A DNA stretch of 64,000 nucleotides from Lasiosphaeria ovina (lineage: Eukaryota; Ascomycota; Sordariomycetes; Sordariales; Lasiosphaeriaceae). Location: the NCBI GenBank assembly GCA_033439765.1, contig JAULSN010000001.1, forward strand, positions 372,001-436,000, written 5' to 3'. Positions 35,322 through 45,590 of this stretch are shown piece by piece (positions within the stretch are counted from its first letter, which is position 1; every line of letters starts with the position of its first letter). The notes below the pieces were generated by a model. That model saw only the letters and a list, made by a program, of their open reading frames with translations, did not search any database and was not told where the DNA came from. Position numbers and translations under genes: made by a program.

Positions 35322-36930
35322 CGTACAGTTTGTCAATAAGATGTCTGCGGGTCTTGGAGTATGGGGTATTGGATGGAGAAGTTGAGTTTGGGTTCTCACT
35401 AGAGTCAGCCGGGCCACTTCTTATACTAGATTCACGAATTGGGGAAGCATCGGAGTATCTTCTACGAGGGGTTAGCATCCTCTAGGAGCCAAGCTAGACG
35501 CTTCCAGTATCCGAGCTAGCTGATCCCGTAGCGTGCATAATCTTCTCAGTCTCACCAGATTCCAAGTAGCCGCAGGAAACTGGAGCCAAAGTGCTTTGAC
35601 AAATCAGAAAACGCCATCTAAAAAGCTCTTCAACATGCGGTGTGGGGGCCATTTCAGTCGAATGACACTTCCCGCCCCCAGTGCAAGATGTTGCTAGTAC
35701 TATCTTGGCCATGTCATCCAAACAACCACTTCTGGTTGTGATCCCACCATATTCGGGAACTCTAAGCCGTTTCATTGGCTTATCAAGGGGTTACAACCTT
35801 GAACCCCGTATAAAACGTGCCCATATTTACCCAGTAACCTCCGAACGTACTCGGAGGTTATCTTAACGTCATGTGTCTTCTCGTATGGATATGGGCCTTT
35901 AATGCGGGTCATTGGGGTAGTACCCAATCGGGGAGTTCTCTCACCAGTGAAATTGGAGTCAAGACACGTCAGTACCACGAAAGGGCCGCCAAGAAATTAG
36001 ACGTCGCAAATGTCCTAGCAAATACTTATGGCTAGGTTCAGAGACTCTGTTAAGGTAAGGTTGCAAAGGGAGCTAAACAGGGGCTGCGGGGAAGTGGTTA
36101 CCTTACATGATTAAGGAGATTTCATATAGCCGAGACGGGTATTTGTCCTCAACTTGCTCTTCCACTGAGCATCTACTCCTATTCCATGCAGTCTATCTTC
36201 AGAAGTGCCAAAGGGGCCGCAATATGAAGGTTTCTTTCCCACAATAAACCATTGCCCAGCTCACGTTGACAAAGATCAAATCCCAAGAATGGTAAATGAC
36301 AATTAACATAGTTTAAGTTTTTACTACGGATCGCTGCAGGCAATTTGGCAACTTGGGATGGACTCGACGCTTCCTTCAAACTGCTGATTCTGAAGTCTGG
36401 TCAATTACCAGAAAGCAAAGGATATCGGCACCAGGCTCAAATATCCTTCGCCTTCAGAATCTCCCCTCCAAGTAGCCAGCTACAAAATTGAGGCTATTGT
36501 GTCACAAAATTGGCAAAGGCAAGCCCTAGCAACCATGAGACTGTGAGTGCAGACACGAAGCTGGAAGATGGCGCGGCTGGCTGAAGCCTGGAACTGAGCC
36601 GGATTGGTAGAATAGATTTGGGTCCACAGCCCATGGGGTTAAGCTCCGTGGCGGGTCGGAAGCAAACCACACAATGGCCCCATTCCAGCGCACATGTAAT
36701 GTAACCCCATCAACCAACAGCAGATTGCATTAAATCATTGTTAATATTTCATGTTGCGCTTCCGTAACGACAAAACGCTGGAACCTAGGGTGGTTCGGAA
36801 GTGAGGAATCAACGGGCCTGAGAAGCTTTTGCCCATCAAAATCATAAAAAGGTCCTGTACTGTTCTGGGAGTGGCACGCCGCCCTTTAATTCAGCGAGGG
36901 CATCATATCAATAGCAATATTAATACATTC
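35322..36930. other. Upstream region of the DJ-1/PfpI gene; AT-richer spacer
   Basis: It contains a perfect 10-bp inverted repeat (35835-35860). The remainder (36000-36930) is AT-richer and has no credible open frame or recognised element. Confidence 0.5.
35835..35860. promoter_or_regulatory. Perfect 10-bp inverted repeat with CCG-N8-CGG core
   Basis: TAACCTCCGA and TCGGAGGTTA flank a 6-nt spacer ACGTAC. It lies 514 bp upstream of the DJ-1/PfpI start. Symmetrical CCG/CGG half-sites are the usual targets of fungal Zn2Cys6 dimers, so this could be an operator; the binding role is inferred. Confidence 0.45.
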
Positions 36931-38090
36931 TTACTCTGTGAGTCTTGTTGCCAACAAAAACCGTCCCAATTCGTCTGACACGAGTAATTCCCCGGTCAAC
37001 CAATACATGTCCGCCTCCCAATCCCAGGTCACTCGTACTGAGTAATTCGTTGTAAAATCATCGTCATCCAATGAACTGCTTTGGAATTGGCCTCTCCGCA
37101 AGAACCTGTGCAGGAATCCGCGGCGTTCCTCGGGTTTGGCGCAAAATTCTATCGTTGATAGACGGCGGAAGATATGGTTTTCGGCGCTGTCAGACGACCA
37201 GCTGCGAACATGCTTGGGATAAATAGAGATGGTGAAGTCCACCACATTTTCCACCTCATTGAAATGTGCCTTGACTAGAGCACGTTTGCTTTCGTGTTTG
37301 GCGGTCTCGGGTTCTCGGCCACGCCGAGCACGACCAGACTTTTGACGTGGTTGGTTCGGCGCATTTGAAGACAAGTTCTGGAACGATGAAGGTCAACCAC
37401 CCAAGCCAGAGGGGTGCAAAAACCAGAGCGTGAATAGCGAATGGGTGATAGCCAGCCGGGAATGATACGCACCGTTCTATTGTGTTCATTTTGGTTAGTG
37501 GAATGCGCGGGCGCAGGTGCCGCTGGTATTGACATCAAACTGGGTAGCCCATCAACCCCCTCGGTGTAAGGGATGGAGGCCGGTGGAATTGACATTGAGA
37601 TGGGTGCAGATGCTAAAGGTATCGGCATTAAATTAGGCTGTCCAATAAGTTCCGTCTTGACGCGATGGATGGTGGGATAGACGCTGATGTATCCGTAATT
37701 GATTGGGTGGTGGGTTGACTGTCCACCTTCACGTTGGTATGGGCGCCTTGTTGCGTGCGAGCACGATACTCGCCTATGACAGCATCATCCACCTTTTTGA
37801 GAGCATCTTGCTCTTTCAACAGACGAGCCTGTTCTAGAGTCATGTTCGGGTTTTTGCTCTGAGAACTGAACGCTGTCCATTGAGAAATGAATTCTGTCCA
37901 ACGAGAATCGAGCTCTCTCAGCGGCAGCGGAGAGTAGAGGCATGTCTTTTGAGAGGGGAAACCTTGAGCTTTGAGAATCGGGGACTCTATCTGTCGTTCG
38001 AGAGAGGCCTGAAATTTTGAGAGGCATTGTCTGTAGGAACCGAGGGCTCTTACTTGAAAGACAGGGCCGGGGTGCGTTCGGTATCCATTT
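36931..38090 (-). CDS. Unrecognised multi-exon protein (orphan)
   Basis: The last exon (36931-37377) encodes a basic start (NLSSNAPNQPRQKSGRARRG) and an ordered-looking end (FTISIYPKHVRSWSS, FTTNYSVRVTWDWEADMYWL). A good intron (37378-37472) links it in frame to an exon with imperfect proline repeats (GQPNLMPIPLASAPISMSIP and GLPSLMSIPAAPAPA). Further upstream a continuous open frame contains SKFQASLERQIESPILKAQG, LDSRWTEFISQWTAFSS and MTLEQARLLKEQDALKKVDD, which looks helical. It can be joined by a possible intron at 37656-37732. No clear first exon was found; the frame closes near 38098 without a convincing ATG, so the start is unresolved. No known family was recognised. It may be a lineage-specific gene or partly degraded. 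Confidence 0.38.
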
Positions 38091-38569
38091 TTCGTGAGTA
38101 GTTATTGGTGTGCGACACGCGAAACGCTGGGAGGAGATAACCCAGATAAAACACAATGAAGACGGTGGACGGTTCTGGGCGGCGTGATGGAGAAAAACGT
38201 TCGTGCCAGCTCAGCATCGTAGTTGGAAGGAGGGACGAGATCGTTGGCGCGCGGGCGGTCGATCGCACCGAGTACTGCAGCGACCAAGATTGAAGGCGAA
38301 TTTTCCTAAACGACAAAAAGAAGAACCAAAAGAAATCTGTGCGTAAGAGGCATAAAAAAAGGCGGGCTAAGTACCTAAGGGAGGCAGGTGCTGACAGCTC
38401 GAAAGAAGTGTAGTAGGAAGGTGCGAGTCTGATCTTTGGCTCTTCGGAGCACCGAACCAGAAGGAGCTACTCAAAAATAACTGACGCGCTTGCCTAAGTA
38501 CCGAGTCTTCACCGAGAAACCTTGCAAGGCTTCTTCAGCTGTCCCTTTCTAGGCTGGTAGTCACGCACC
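38091..38569. other. Spacer, no gene resolved
   Basis: It may contain the 5' end of the orphan gene (a competing frame starts at 38316) and the 3' untranslated region of the photolyase gene. Nothing further is supported. Confidence 0.35.
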
Positions 38570-40530
38570 TTACAGGTCTCTCTCGACGCCACTCTTGTAT
38601 GCCGCCAGAGCCCGCTCCCTCGCCCCCTTATGCTCGACGATATGTTTCGGATAACCGGCCTTTTCCGCCTGGCCGCTTGCACCTCGATCGTACGGATCGT
38701 GAATCGCTTTGCCCTTGATGCCCTTCAGTTCTGGCACCCACTTGCGAATGTACTCTCCGTCGGGATCGAACTTCTCGCTTTGCAGCAGCGGGTTGAAGAT
38801 GCGAAAGTATGGCTGCGGATCCACGCCAACGGAGGCTGCAAAGCCCCATCCACCGTTGTTGCTTGCGAAGTCGCCATCTATCAGATGCTCCATAAAGTAG
38901 CGCTCGCCCATGCGCCAGTCGAGCAGTAGGTCCTTGGACAGGAATGAGGCAACAATCATTCTGCACCGGTTGTGCATCCACCCAATGCTGCGAAGTTGCC
39001 GCATTGCGGCATCGACAATTGGAAAGCCGGTGCAGCCCTCTTTCCATGCGTCGAAATGTTCGCGGTTATACGACCACTCGATGTTGGAATATTCGGGCTT
39101 GAAGGGCTTGTTCATGCTGGGGGCTGAAGTCAACATGGGGATTCAGGAGCTCGAAGTCAGGGGCATTACCAAACATATGGCCAGTGCACCAAGACGTGCT
39201 TATAAAAGTCCCTCCACGCGACCTCGCTGATCCAGGTCTGAATCCCCGGATTGCCGCCGTCCAGCTTTTTGGTGTTGTTGGAGTCCCGTGCTGCGCGAAC
39301 GGCCGTCCTTGCGCTGAGAGTCCCGCTCGCAAAATGGACAGAAAGATTTGACGTCCCCGAAATAAACGGCATGTTGCGGTTCTCCTTGTAGGTTCCAATA
39401 TCTTCTTCACAGAATCTGGTCAACCTCCTCATTGCCTCGTGTTCCCCTGCCGGCCAAAGCGCCTCCAATCTCTCTGCCTCTTCCTCTCCGAGCTTCTTGT
39501 TCTCTGGAGCTGGCGGGATATCGCAGTCGAACAGTTTTGCGAAAGTCGTTCTTGCCGATTCCGGGTTCCGTCCTGGCGGGTCTAACAACTCTAGCAACTC
39601 GAGGTGGTCATGGAGATAACGGACCCAGCTTCGAAACCAGGGGCTGTAAACCGCATACTGACCCCCGCTGCCACTCTTCAACAGCCCAGGAGGTACTATA
39701 CACGTGTCATGGGCAACCTCAATGACCAAACCCTTTTGTGCGAAGAGCCGGACGAGCTTCGCCTCGCGCCGCAACTCATCCACTTCGTATTCGATGTTAG
39801 TGAACAGATGACTTGCGCCCCATTCGGCCATCAAGTCCATGACTCTATTTGCGACGCGGCTTCGATTATCCACCGTCTCTACCCACAGGGGTATGTCCAG
39901 TTGTGCCAGATCCCTCCGCAGGATCTCCAGTGTCCGTAACATGAAGTCGACTCGTACTGGCGCTGTCAGGTGTGCCTCGAAGTCCTGTGGGCTGACGATG
40001 TACAGTCCAATCAACGGGACACCGGCTTCCCGGGCCTTCTCGCTCGCCATGTAGAGCGCGCGATTATCTCTGGTGCGAAGGTCCATCTTGAACCAGTGCA
40101 CAACGGCATTCCCGACTTTGACCTTCTCGCGCGCGGCAGCCGATGTGGCGAGAGCCGAGTTGAGGAGCTCGATGGGCCTTGGTAGTTCATTTGAGTTGTA
40201 TGCACGAGCGCGTGCATTGGACATTTCGGATGGGTAGAACATTCGAAGTACGATGCCGTGTTCCTCGGAATCCTGGTACGATGGGTGCGGCATCCGGAGA
40301 GGGTCGGTCGAGAGGTCGGGATCTGTCGATGAGGAGCTCAATGCCGTCTTGTGTTTCTTTCCAGATGCGGCATTCTCACCGTTGGCCTGCATCTTGCGCT
40401 TGGCCAGCTTGTCGGGCGCCATTGTTGACATGTGCTGTGTACAGAAAGGATGGAGAAAAAGAGAACTGGATGGTACAGTTAACGGCGAGACGGATGGGCG
40501 TTTCCTCACGACAACGACAGCACGGAACAT
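38570..40530 (-). CDS. DNA photolyase (CPD class I type), probably dual-targeted
   Basis: Two exons, 39170-40530 and 38570-39116, with a 53-nt intron, giving 635 aa. The N-terminal photolyase domain starts at NAVVHWFKMDLRTRDNRALY. The FAD-binding part includes KENRNMPFISGTSNLSVHFA, WISEVAWRDFYKHVLVHWPY, and then (across the intron) MNKPFKPEYSNIEWSYNREH, GFPIVDAAMRQLRSIGWMHN, RCRMIVASFLSKDLLLDWR and NNGGWGFAASVGVDPQPYFR. This matches the Phr1 type that reverses cyclobutane pyrimidine dimers with blue light; a (6-4) or cryptochrome role is less likely. Residues 1-33 are basic and hydroxylated, like a mitochondrial presequence. Met34 or Met37 would start a shorter nuclear form with a basic KLAKRK segment. 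Confidence 0.9.
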
Positions 40531-41504
40531 GGGCGGAAGAGGAGAAATAGAAAAGATTGCAGATTGCTGTTTGTTCTATTGCGCTGGTGCAGAATTGTCC
40601 CTTGCGATTGCCAGCCAACGCGTTTTAGCAGCTGATCGAGCGATCTGCATGCGCGTCATGAATCTCAACAATCGGGCCCCCGCTCCGCAGTCCGTTCCAG
40701 GGGCGTTCGGCGCCACCGTGCAATAACTAGTGCTTGCGTCAGGGCGAAAACTTGAAGCGAGACGGATCTACGGATACAGCTCAGCAAAACCACAAGAGCG
40801 CGAAAGAAAAAGGTATCTCGAGACAGTGATAGGTCGATTAGCAGGGCATTGACGTATATTTTGGAAAGCAGGCCCCGGCCAACTGTGGAAAAGCCTGTCT
40901 CGCGGATTGTCTGATGTTGAAGCAAATCCGAGAATGTGGATTGTTTGGCATGCAAATCAGGTGCAGGTAGGCAGGAACAAAGAAGATAGGAGAGCGTGAG
41001 AATGTAAGTCCCGTATCTGTACCACAAGGGAGACACTTTTCCCTTACAGCCTTTCAAGAACAACATTGATCTACGGCATGGGAGCTATCGACGTAGCCCC
41101 AGACTTCCCATATCGAAGATATGGATAAGGGAAGCCTTTTCTAGCCGGTGGCGGTCACGTACGCACAAGGATCGGGGCAATGGGAACATGTTTGGAGATT
41201 GGAGGGGTTAAGAAGTGTAGTAGTTGTATGATGGCGGCGCCAATTGTTTTCTTTACCGACAGACAAATGCCCATTTGACGCCATTGAGCTATCGACAAAG
41301 ACGAATCTCCGAGAAAAAAAAATAAGCTCATGATCCGTTGCCCTGCCGTCATTCCGCCGTTCGCCAGTCGCTCGTCTCAGTCTCGAGACGGCGAACTAGA
41401 ATAATGCATATCTACCTCTCAATCAGCAAGCGAACATTGGCGTGGCGTGACAGTAGGCATCGCAAACGTACCACCACCTCCGTGAACACCCTCGACAGCC
41501 TAAT
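40531..41504. other. Spacer between photolyase and eS21
   Basis: It should contain the photolyase promoter and the 3' untranslated region of the eS21 gene (both genes on the minus strand). No other gene or marked repeat was recognised. Confidence 0.5.
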
Positions 41505-41845
41505 TTATCTCTGGGGGTTCCAGACGCTCTTGAGGAGCCCGTCCCGCTGTGCCAGTCTGTTCAGAGCATCGTCGCTCTCGCCCATAGCCCGCACGAAGCC
41601 GGACAGAGCATAGATGATGTTCTCGCCCTGGATGGCACGGCCGTTCTCGTCGACCTTGGCGATTGTGATCTGGCAAGAGCCGTGGTCCTTGGACTTGATG
41701 ATGCGGTTCGTGGCAGAGCACTTGCGGGGGACGTAACTGGAGGGGCATCCACAGATTAGCACGCCGTTTCCTCGCCTTGCAAGTTTCCCAAATAGGTAGA
41801 GATTTCTGCCTACAGGTCGACGATGTCACCACGGTCGTTCTCCAT
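41505..41845 (-). CDS. RPS21: Small ribosomal subunit protein eS21
   Basis: Two exons, 41814-41845 and 41505-41736, with a 77-nt intron, giving 87 aa, the usual length of fungal eS21. The N-terminus [20 protein letters not shown] is diagnostic, followed by [20 protein letters not shown] and the conserved end [20 protein letters not shown]. It is a structural part of the 40S subunit needed for 18S rRNA maturation. The intron splits the codon for Leu11, close to the start, as is typical of fungal ribosomal protein genes. It shares a 479-bp divergent spacer with SLX4. Confidence 0.95.
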
Positions 41846-42324
41846 CTTTGCGGCTGGTGATGAGTGCTGCTAAGTGACTGGTTTAGGTTCAGTTGTCGGT
41901 GTCGGAGGGCGGTCACTTTGCGAAATTCGGGCAACTCTGAATTTCGACGATTTTGGCGGATTTGGTGGGAGCCCCAACTGTGGGCTCTGCGCACAGACCA
42001 TCTCCTCATTCGGCAAAGTTGTCGGTGGGGCAGTGCCAAGACGCGTGCCCTGTCAGCTGATGCCGCGAGTCGTTCGCGATGCAACTAGCCCCAAACTCAG
42101 CGCCTGCAGCCCCGCTCTTGCGCCAACCGTGAGTCTTGTTGTTTTGTCCCTTTCTCTTTGGTTTGTTGACCTGCTCGATGCGCGTTGCCCCTCAATGGTT
42201 AACACGCCTCAACGTTCCAGAAACCTGCTCGCCTCCCACCACTAAACTGTTGCCTACCACAATTTTGCGCCCGGGAGTGCGATGGTTTTGCGGCCTGCGT
42301 CGCTCTCCCCCGACCAGGTCAAAA
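41846..42324. promoter_or_regulatory. Divergent promoter region eS21 / SLX4
   Basis: The spacer holds the signals for a highly expressed ribosomal protein gene and a repair gene. An inverted repeat, CGAAATTC-N10-GAATTTCG, occupies 41921-41946. An in-frame upstream extension of SLX4 (from 42136) is judged to be leader sequence. Confidence 0.55.
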
Positions 42325-45093
42325 ATGGCGTCCGGCGGTCTCCTGTTTTCGTCGCCCGCTCGCGTTCGAACGGCGCGCGATGAGTCGATCGTGATCATTT
42401 CATCCTCGCCCGAGTTTCCCTCGATTCACGATCTTCTCGCAAAACCGGCTAAAAAGATCGCGCTGCGCAGTGGAAGCAATGCCGCGCCAATCCCTGTGCA
42501 CGCAATACGCACCTTCACCACTGCTGCCGACCTCTTCCGATTTTCGCGGGTGGAGGGAGAGAGTCTCCCCGATGTCCACAACACCGCGATTCGTCGCTCT
42601 CCGAGTCCAGTCCGGCCAACCGCCAAGGTTGTGATTGAGCTGTCCCCGACGGTTGCGACCGCAACAACACTGAGTGGGGCGAACCCGAAAAGACGGCAGG
42701 AAGTAACGACAAGAAGGAAAAAGAAGGACGAATCCAGCTTAGAGACTAAAAGGCCTGCTCCCGTCCTTGGAAGCGCGCCTACAAACGCACCTGTTGTGCC
42801 CGGGGAGCCGCCTGGGAAGAAATCAAGACCAAGCAAGACAATCGCTGGTGGACAGACTGTGCTACTAAAAGGAAAAGTCACGAAGCCCGCAGCGAGAGAG
42901 AAGGCCCCGAGAAAGAGGAGTGAGATAGTCAGCAAGCATTTCAACCCTCAACCTCCTCCAACAAAGTCTACCCCGAAGTCTGGCATTGAGGACGAACCTT
43001 TGGCCCTGGAGCCGGCTATGAGAAGACGAACGGACTGGACACCTCCACCTAGCGCAACACCTACATGTATTCCCTCTTCGCCGACCAACCAGCTTTATTC
43101 CCCGGCCGCGCCGGGCCTTCAAGCCGACAAAGCTTCCCAGTCAGGCGGCTTCAAAAATCTTCATGACACGTATGGCCGCAAGGAAGAGCGGCAGCTTGGC
43201 GAGACGGCGGGCGCCCCGGTGACCAACGACGTTCTGGGGAAAAGGAAGTTGGTCGAGATGGTATCCTTCACAACAGATAAGTCCATGACAATGCAGCCAT
43301 CGCCGACAAAGCCAAAGGCGCCCAAGAAGAAGCCGCGCACAATTACAGACCTGGCGACTGCCGCCTACAGGGTGGTTGAGGAGAGCGACAGGCCCCCATC
43401 TGCAGAAAAATCGAAGCAGAGTTCGCTTCTTGGGTATATTGGCGCCGGTAGTGCGAAGACGGCTGTCGCAAATAGGCAGCCAGGCAAAAACACGAAGTTG
43501 TCAAAGAAGCCAGCAAAGCCCAGAGTGTCGAAGAAAAAGGCCGGACCAGTGACGCAAGTTCTGCTTTCGCCGACAAGCGCCCTCAGCCAGGTTGCCAAAC
43601 AAGACTTTGTCTTTGGAACTGCGAGTCAGCTTGCGACGGAGGAGGACCCCGAACTGCTCCGCGCCCTGCACGAGGCCATGAAGGCATCAAACCAGCCCGA
43701 CGGCGATCCGTTTGCACGTAGCCCGAGTCCTGTGCGTAGTGACGTCGCGGCCCGCAAAAAAGCGGCGAACAAGCTCTGGGCAGCGGGAGCTCGGGGCGAG
43801 AACGGAAGTCTCGTCGATATAGAGTTCGTTGACCTGACCGACTCCCCAGCGCTTCCCAGACGCCGCACGTTTGAAGCCAAGTCTCCGAAGTCTCCTAGAA
43901 AATCACCCAGCAGTCGGGCTGGGAAGACGCAGAAGGCGCAGAAGACGCAAAAGAAGCAATCCCCTAAGCCTCACACCCGTCGTCCATCCTCTGGCTCGGC
44001 TGCAGTAGATCTCAGCGTGTCCCCGCCCCCAATGTCACACTTTTTCTACACGCAAGACAGCTCCGGGGATCTGTGGAATATAGCCAGTGAACCACTCCCC
44101 GAGAAGCCTTTCGGTGGAATTGAACCAATTTCCATTGTCGATCTTGACTTTGATCCACCGCCGAGCAATCAGGAACACAATCAGCTTCTCGAACACTCTC
44201 AGCCGAAGAGTACCTCGAAAGATCAACCTGACGGGCCCACGCGCCCAAAGTTTGAGTTATTCACGGATGCCAAACTCGCAAAAGAAGTCGCATCCTATGG
44301 CTTCAAGGCAATAAAGAAGCGGGCGGCAATGATTGAACTTCTAGATCGGTGTTGGTCGAGTAAGAACAAGACTAGCCTGGCGAGTGAGCTCGCAGAACCA
44401 GGGCTTTCGCCAACTCGACCTAGAGGACGGCCGAGGAAGGGTTCCAGCGCAGCCGCTGTGCCTGCAACCGGGCTACCTGTAGCGGAAGCGAAGCGTCGCG
44501 GGCGGCCTAGGAAAGACGTAACAGTATCGTCAGTTAAGGCCAGCAAGTCAAAGGCAACTGCGGCCGCCGAACTTATTCCAACAGCGCCACCGTCAGCGGC
44601 GCCAGTTGTATCGGCCCCCAAACGTCATAAAGTGGTTGGCCCACCTCTAGGTCTGGAGATTGCGGATTCTGAATCGGAAAAGGAGGAGGATGATGATCCC
44701 TTCGCATCGTCGCCCATGTCTTTGCCTGATGAGCAACGAATGTTCTCATCTCCGCCAGACGTGGATATCTCGATTGACGAGGAAGCGGATATGTCACTTC
44801 TCGCAGACACCCCGACTGGGCAACAAAAGTTGCTGTTCCGCTACATCAGCAAGGCAGTGACGACGGCGCCGCGAGCCACAGACCCGGAAAACCCGTCATG
44901 GCACGAAAAGATGCTCATGTACGACCCCGTCATTCTAGAGGATCTCACGACGTGGCTCAACTTGGGCCAGCTGGACCGCGTCGGGTTCGACGGCGAGGTG
45001 GCGCCAGGCGACGTCAAGCGGTGGTGCGAGAGCAAAAGTATTTGCTGTCTCTGGAGAGTCAATCTCCATGGCCAGGAGAGGAAGCGTTTTTGA
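42325..45093 (+). CDS. SLX4: Structure-specific endonuclease subunit Slx4
   Basis: A single exon of 922 aa. The start at 42325 (MASGGLLFSSPARVRTARDE) is chosen because fungal Slx4 proteins begin like this; an in-frame upstream ATG at 42136 adds atypical sequence. Most of the protein is basic and disordered. Around residues 640-680 lies a SAP-like helix pair (KLAKEVASYGFKAIKKRAAM). Two AT-hook-like motifs follow (PRGRPRKG near 697 and RRGRPRKD near 722). The conserved C-terminal Slx1-binding domain spans about 852-922 (WHEKMLMYDPVILEDLTTWL, VKRWCESKSICCLWRVNLHG). Slx4 is the scaffold for the Slx1 nuclease, which cuts branched DNA such as flaps and Holliday junctions in the nucleus. Confidence 0.93.
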   Translation: MASGGLLFSSPARVRTARDESIVIISSSPEFPSIHDLLAKPAKKIALRSGSNAAPIPVHAIRTFTTAADLFRFSRVEGESLPDVHNTAIRRSPSPVRPTAKVVIELSPTVATATTLSGANPKRRQEVTTRRKKKDESSLETKRPAPVLGSAPTNAPVVPGEPPGKKSRPSKTIAGGQTVLLKGKVTKPAAREKAPRKRSEIVSKHFNPQPPPTKSTPKSGIEDEPLALEPAMRRRTDWTPPPSATPTCIPSSPTNQLYSPAAPGLQADKASQSGGFKNLHDTYGRKEERQLGETAGAPVTNDVLGKRKLVEMVSFTTDKSMTMQPSPTKPKAPKKKPRTITDLATAAYRVVEESDRPPSAEKSKQSSLLGYIGAGSAKTAVANRQPGKNTKLSKKPAKPRVSKKKAGPVTQVLLSPTSALSQVAKQDFVFGTASQLATEEDPELLRALHEAMKASNQPDGDPFARSPSPVRSDVAARKKAANKLWAAGARGENGSLVDIEFVDLTDSPALPRRRTFEAKSPKSPRKSPSSRAGKTQKAQKTQKKQSPKPHTRRPSSGSAAVDLSVSPPPMSHFFYTQDSSGDLWNIASEPLPEKPFGGIEPISIVDLDFDPPPSNQEHNQLLEHSQPKSTSKDQPDGPTRPKFELFTDAKLAKEVASYGFKAIKKRAAMIELLDRCWSSKNKTSLASELAEPGLSPTRPRGRPRKGSSAAAVPATGLPVAEAKRRGRPRKDVTVSSVKASKSKATAAAELIPTAPPSAAPVVSAPKRHKVVGPPLGLEIADSESEKEEDDDPFASSPMSLPDEQRMFSSPPDVDISIDEEADMSLLADTPTGQQKLLFRYISKAVTTAPRATDPENPSWHEKMLMYDPVILEDLTTWLNLGQLDRVGFDGEVAPGDVKRWCESKSICCLWRVNLHGQERKRF

Positions 45094-45590
45094 TCATTCT
45101 TTTTAAGCTATGGCGGAACTTTGGGGTAAACACAGTCCCGAAGATTTAAATCTTGTTGGCGTGGGTTGGTTCTGGGACTAGCAGTGACAATGGGTTGGAG
45201 TGTTAGATTACTACATTTGACATGTGTTTTCTTTGTATATGGATACTGTACAATCATACCCACCTTCTCTTCCAGTGAATCCGAATCGATGATGTCGGTC
45301 TACGGTCTATGTAAGCGCTGAGACATTCCCGTCAACGGTGTGCCGGCAGGGATTCTGTGGATTCTCTTAGCGTCCGTTGATTGGCGCAACCCACATGGCT
45401 AGCCGACGTTCCATACAAACTGCTGTCGCCGATCACCGATCACCCGTAACCCACTCTGACTCGCACGTGCACGAAGCATGATCCTCGGCTCAGAACATGG
45501 TGTTGTAACTGACGCGTTGTTTGGCAGCTAAGAAATGTGCGACCGCCCACTGCTCGGGATAGCTTATCAGAGACGATTCTTAGTCAACCA
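45094..45590. other. Spacer between SLX4 and the Nudix gene
   Basis: It contains the SLX4 3' region and the Nudix gene promoter; no notable repeat or additional gene was seen. Confidence 0.5.
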
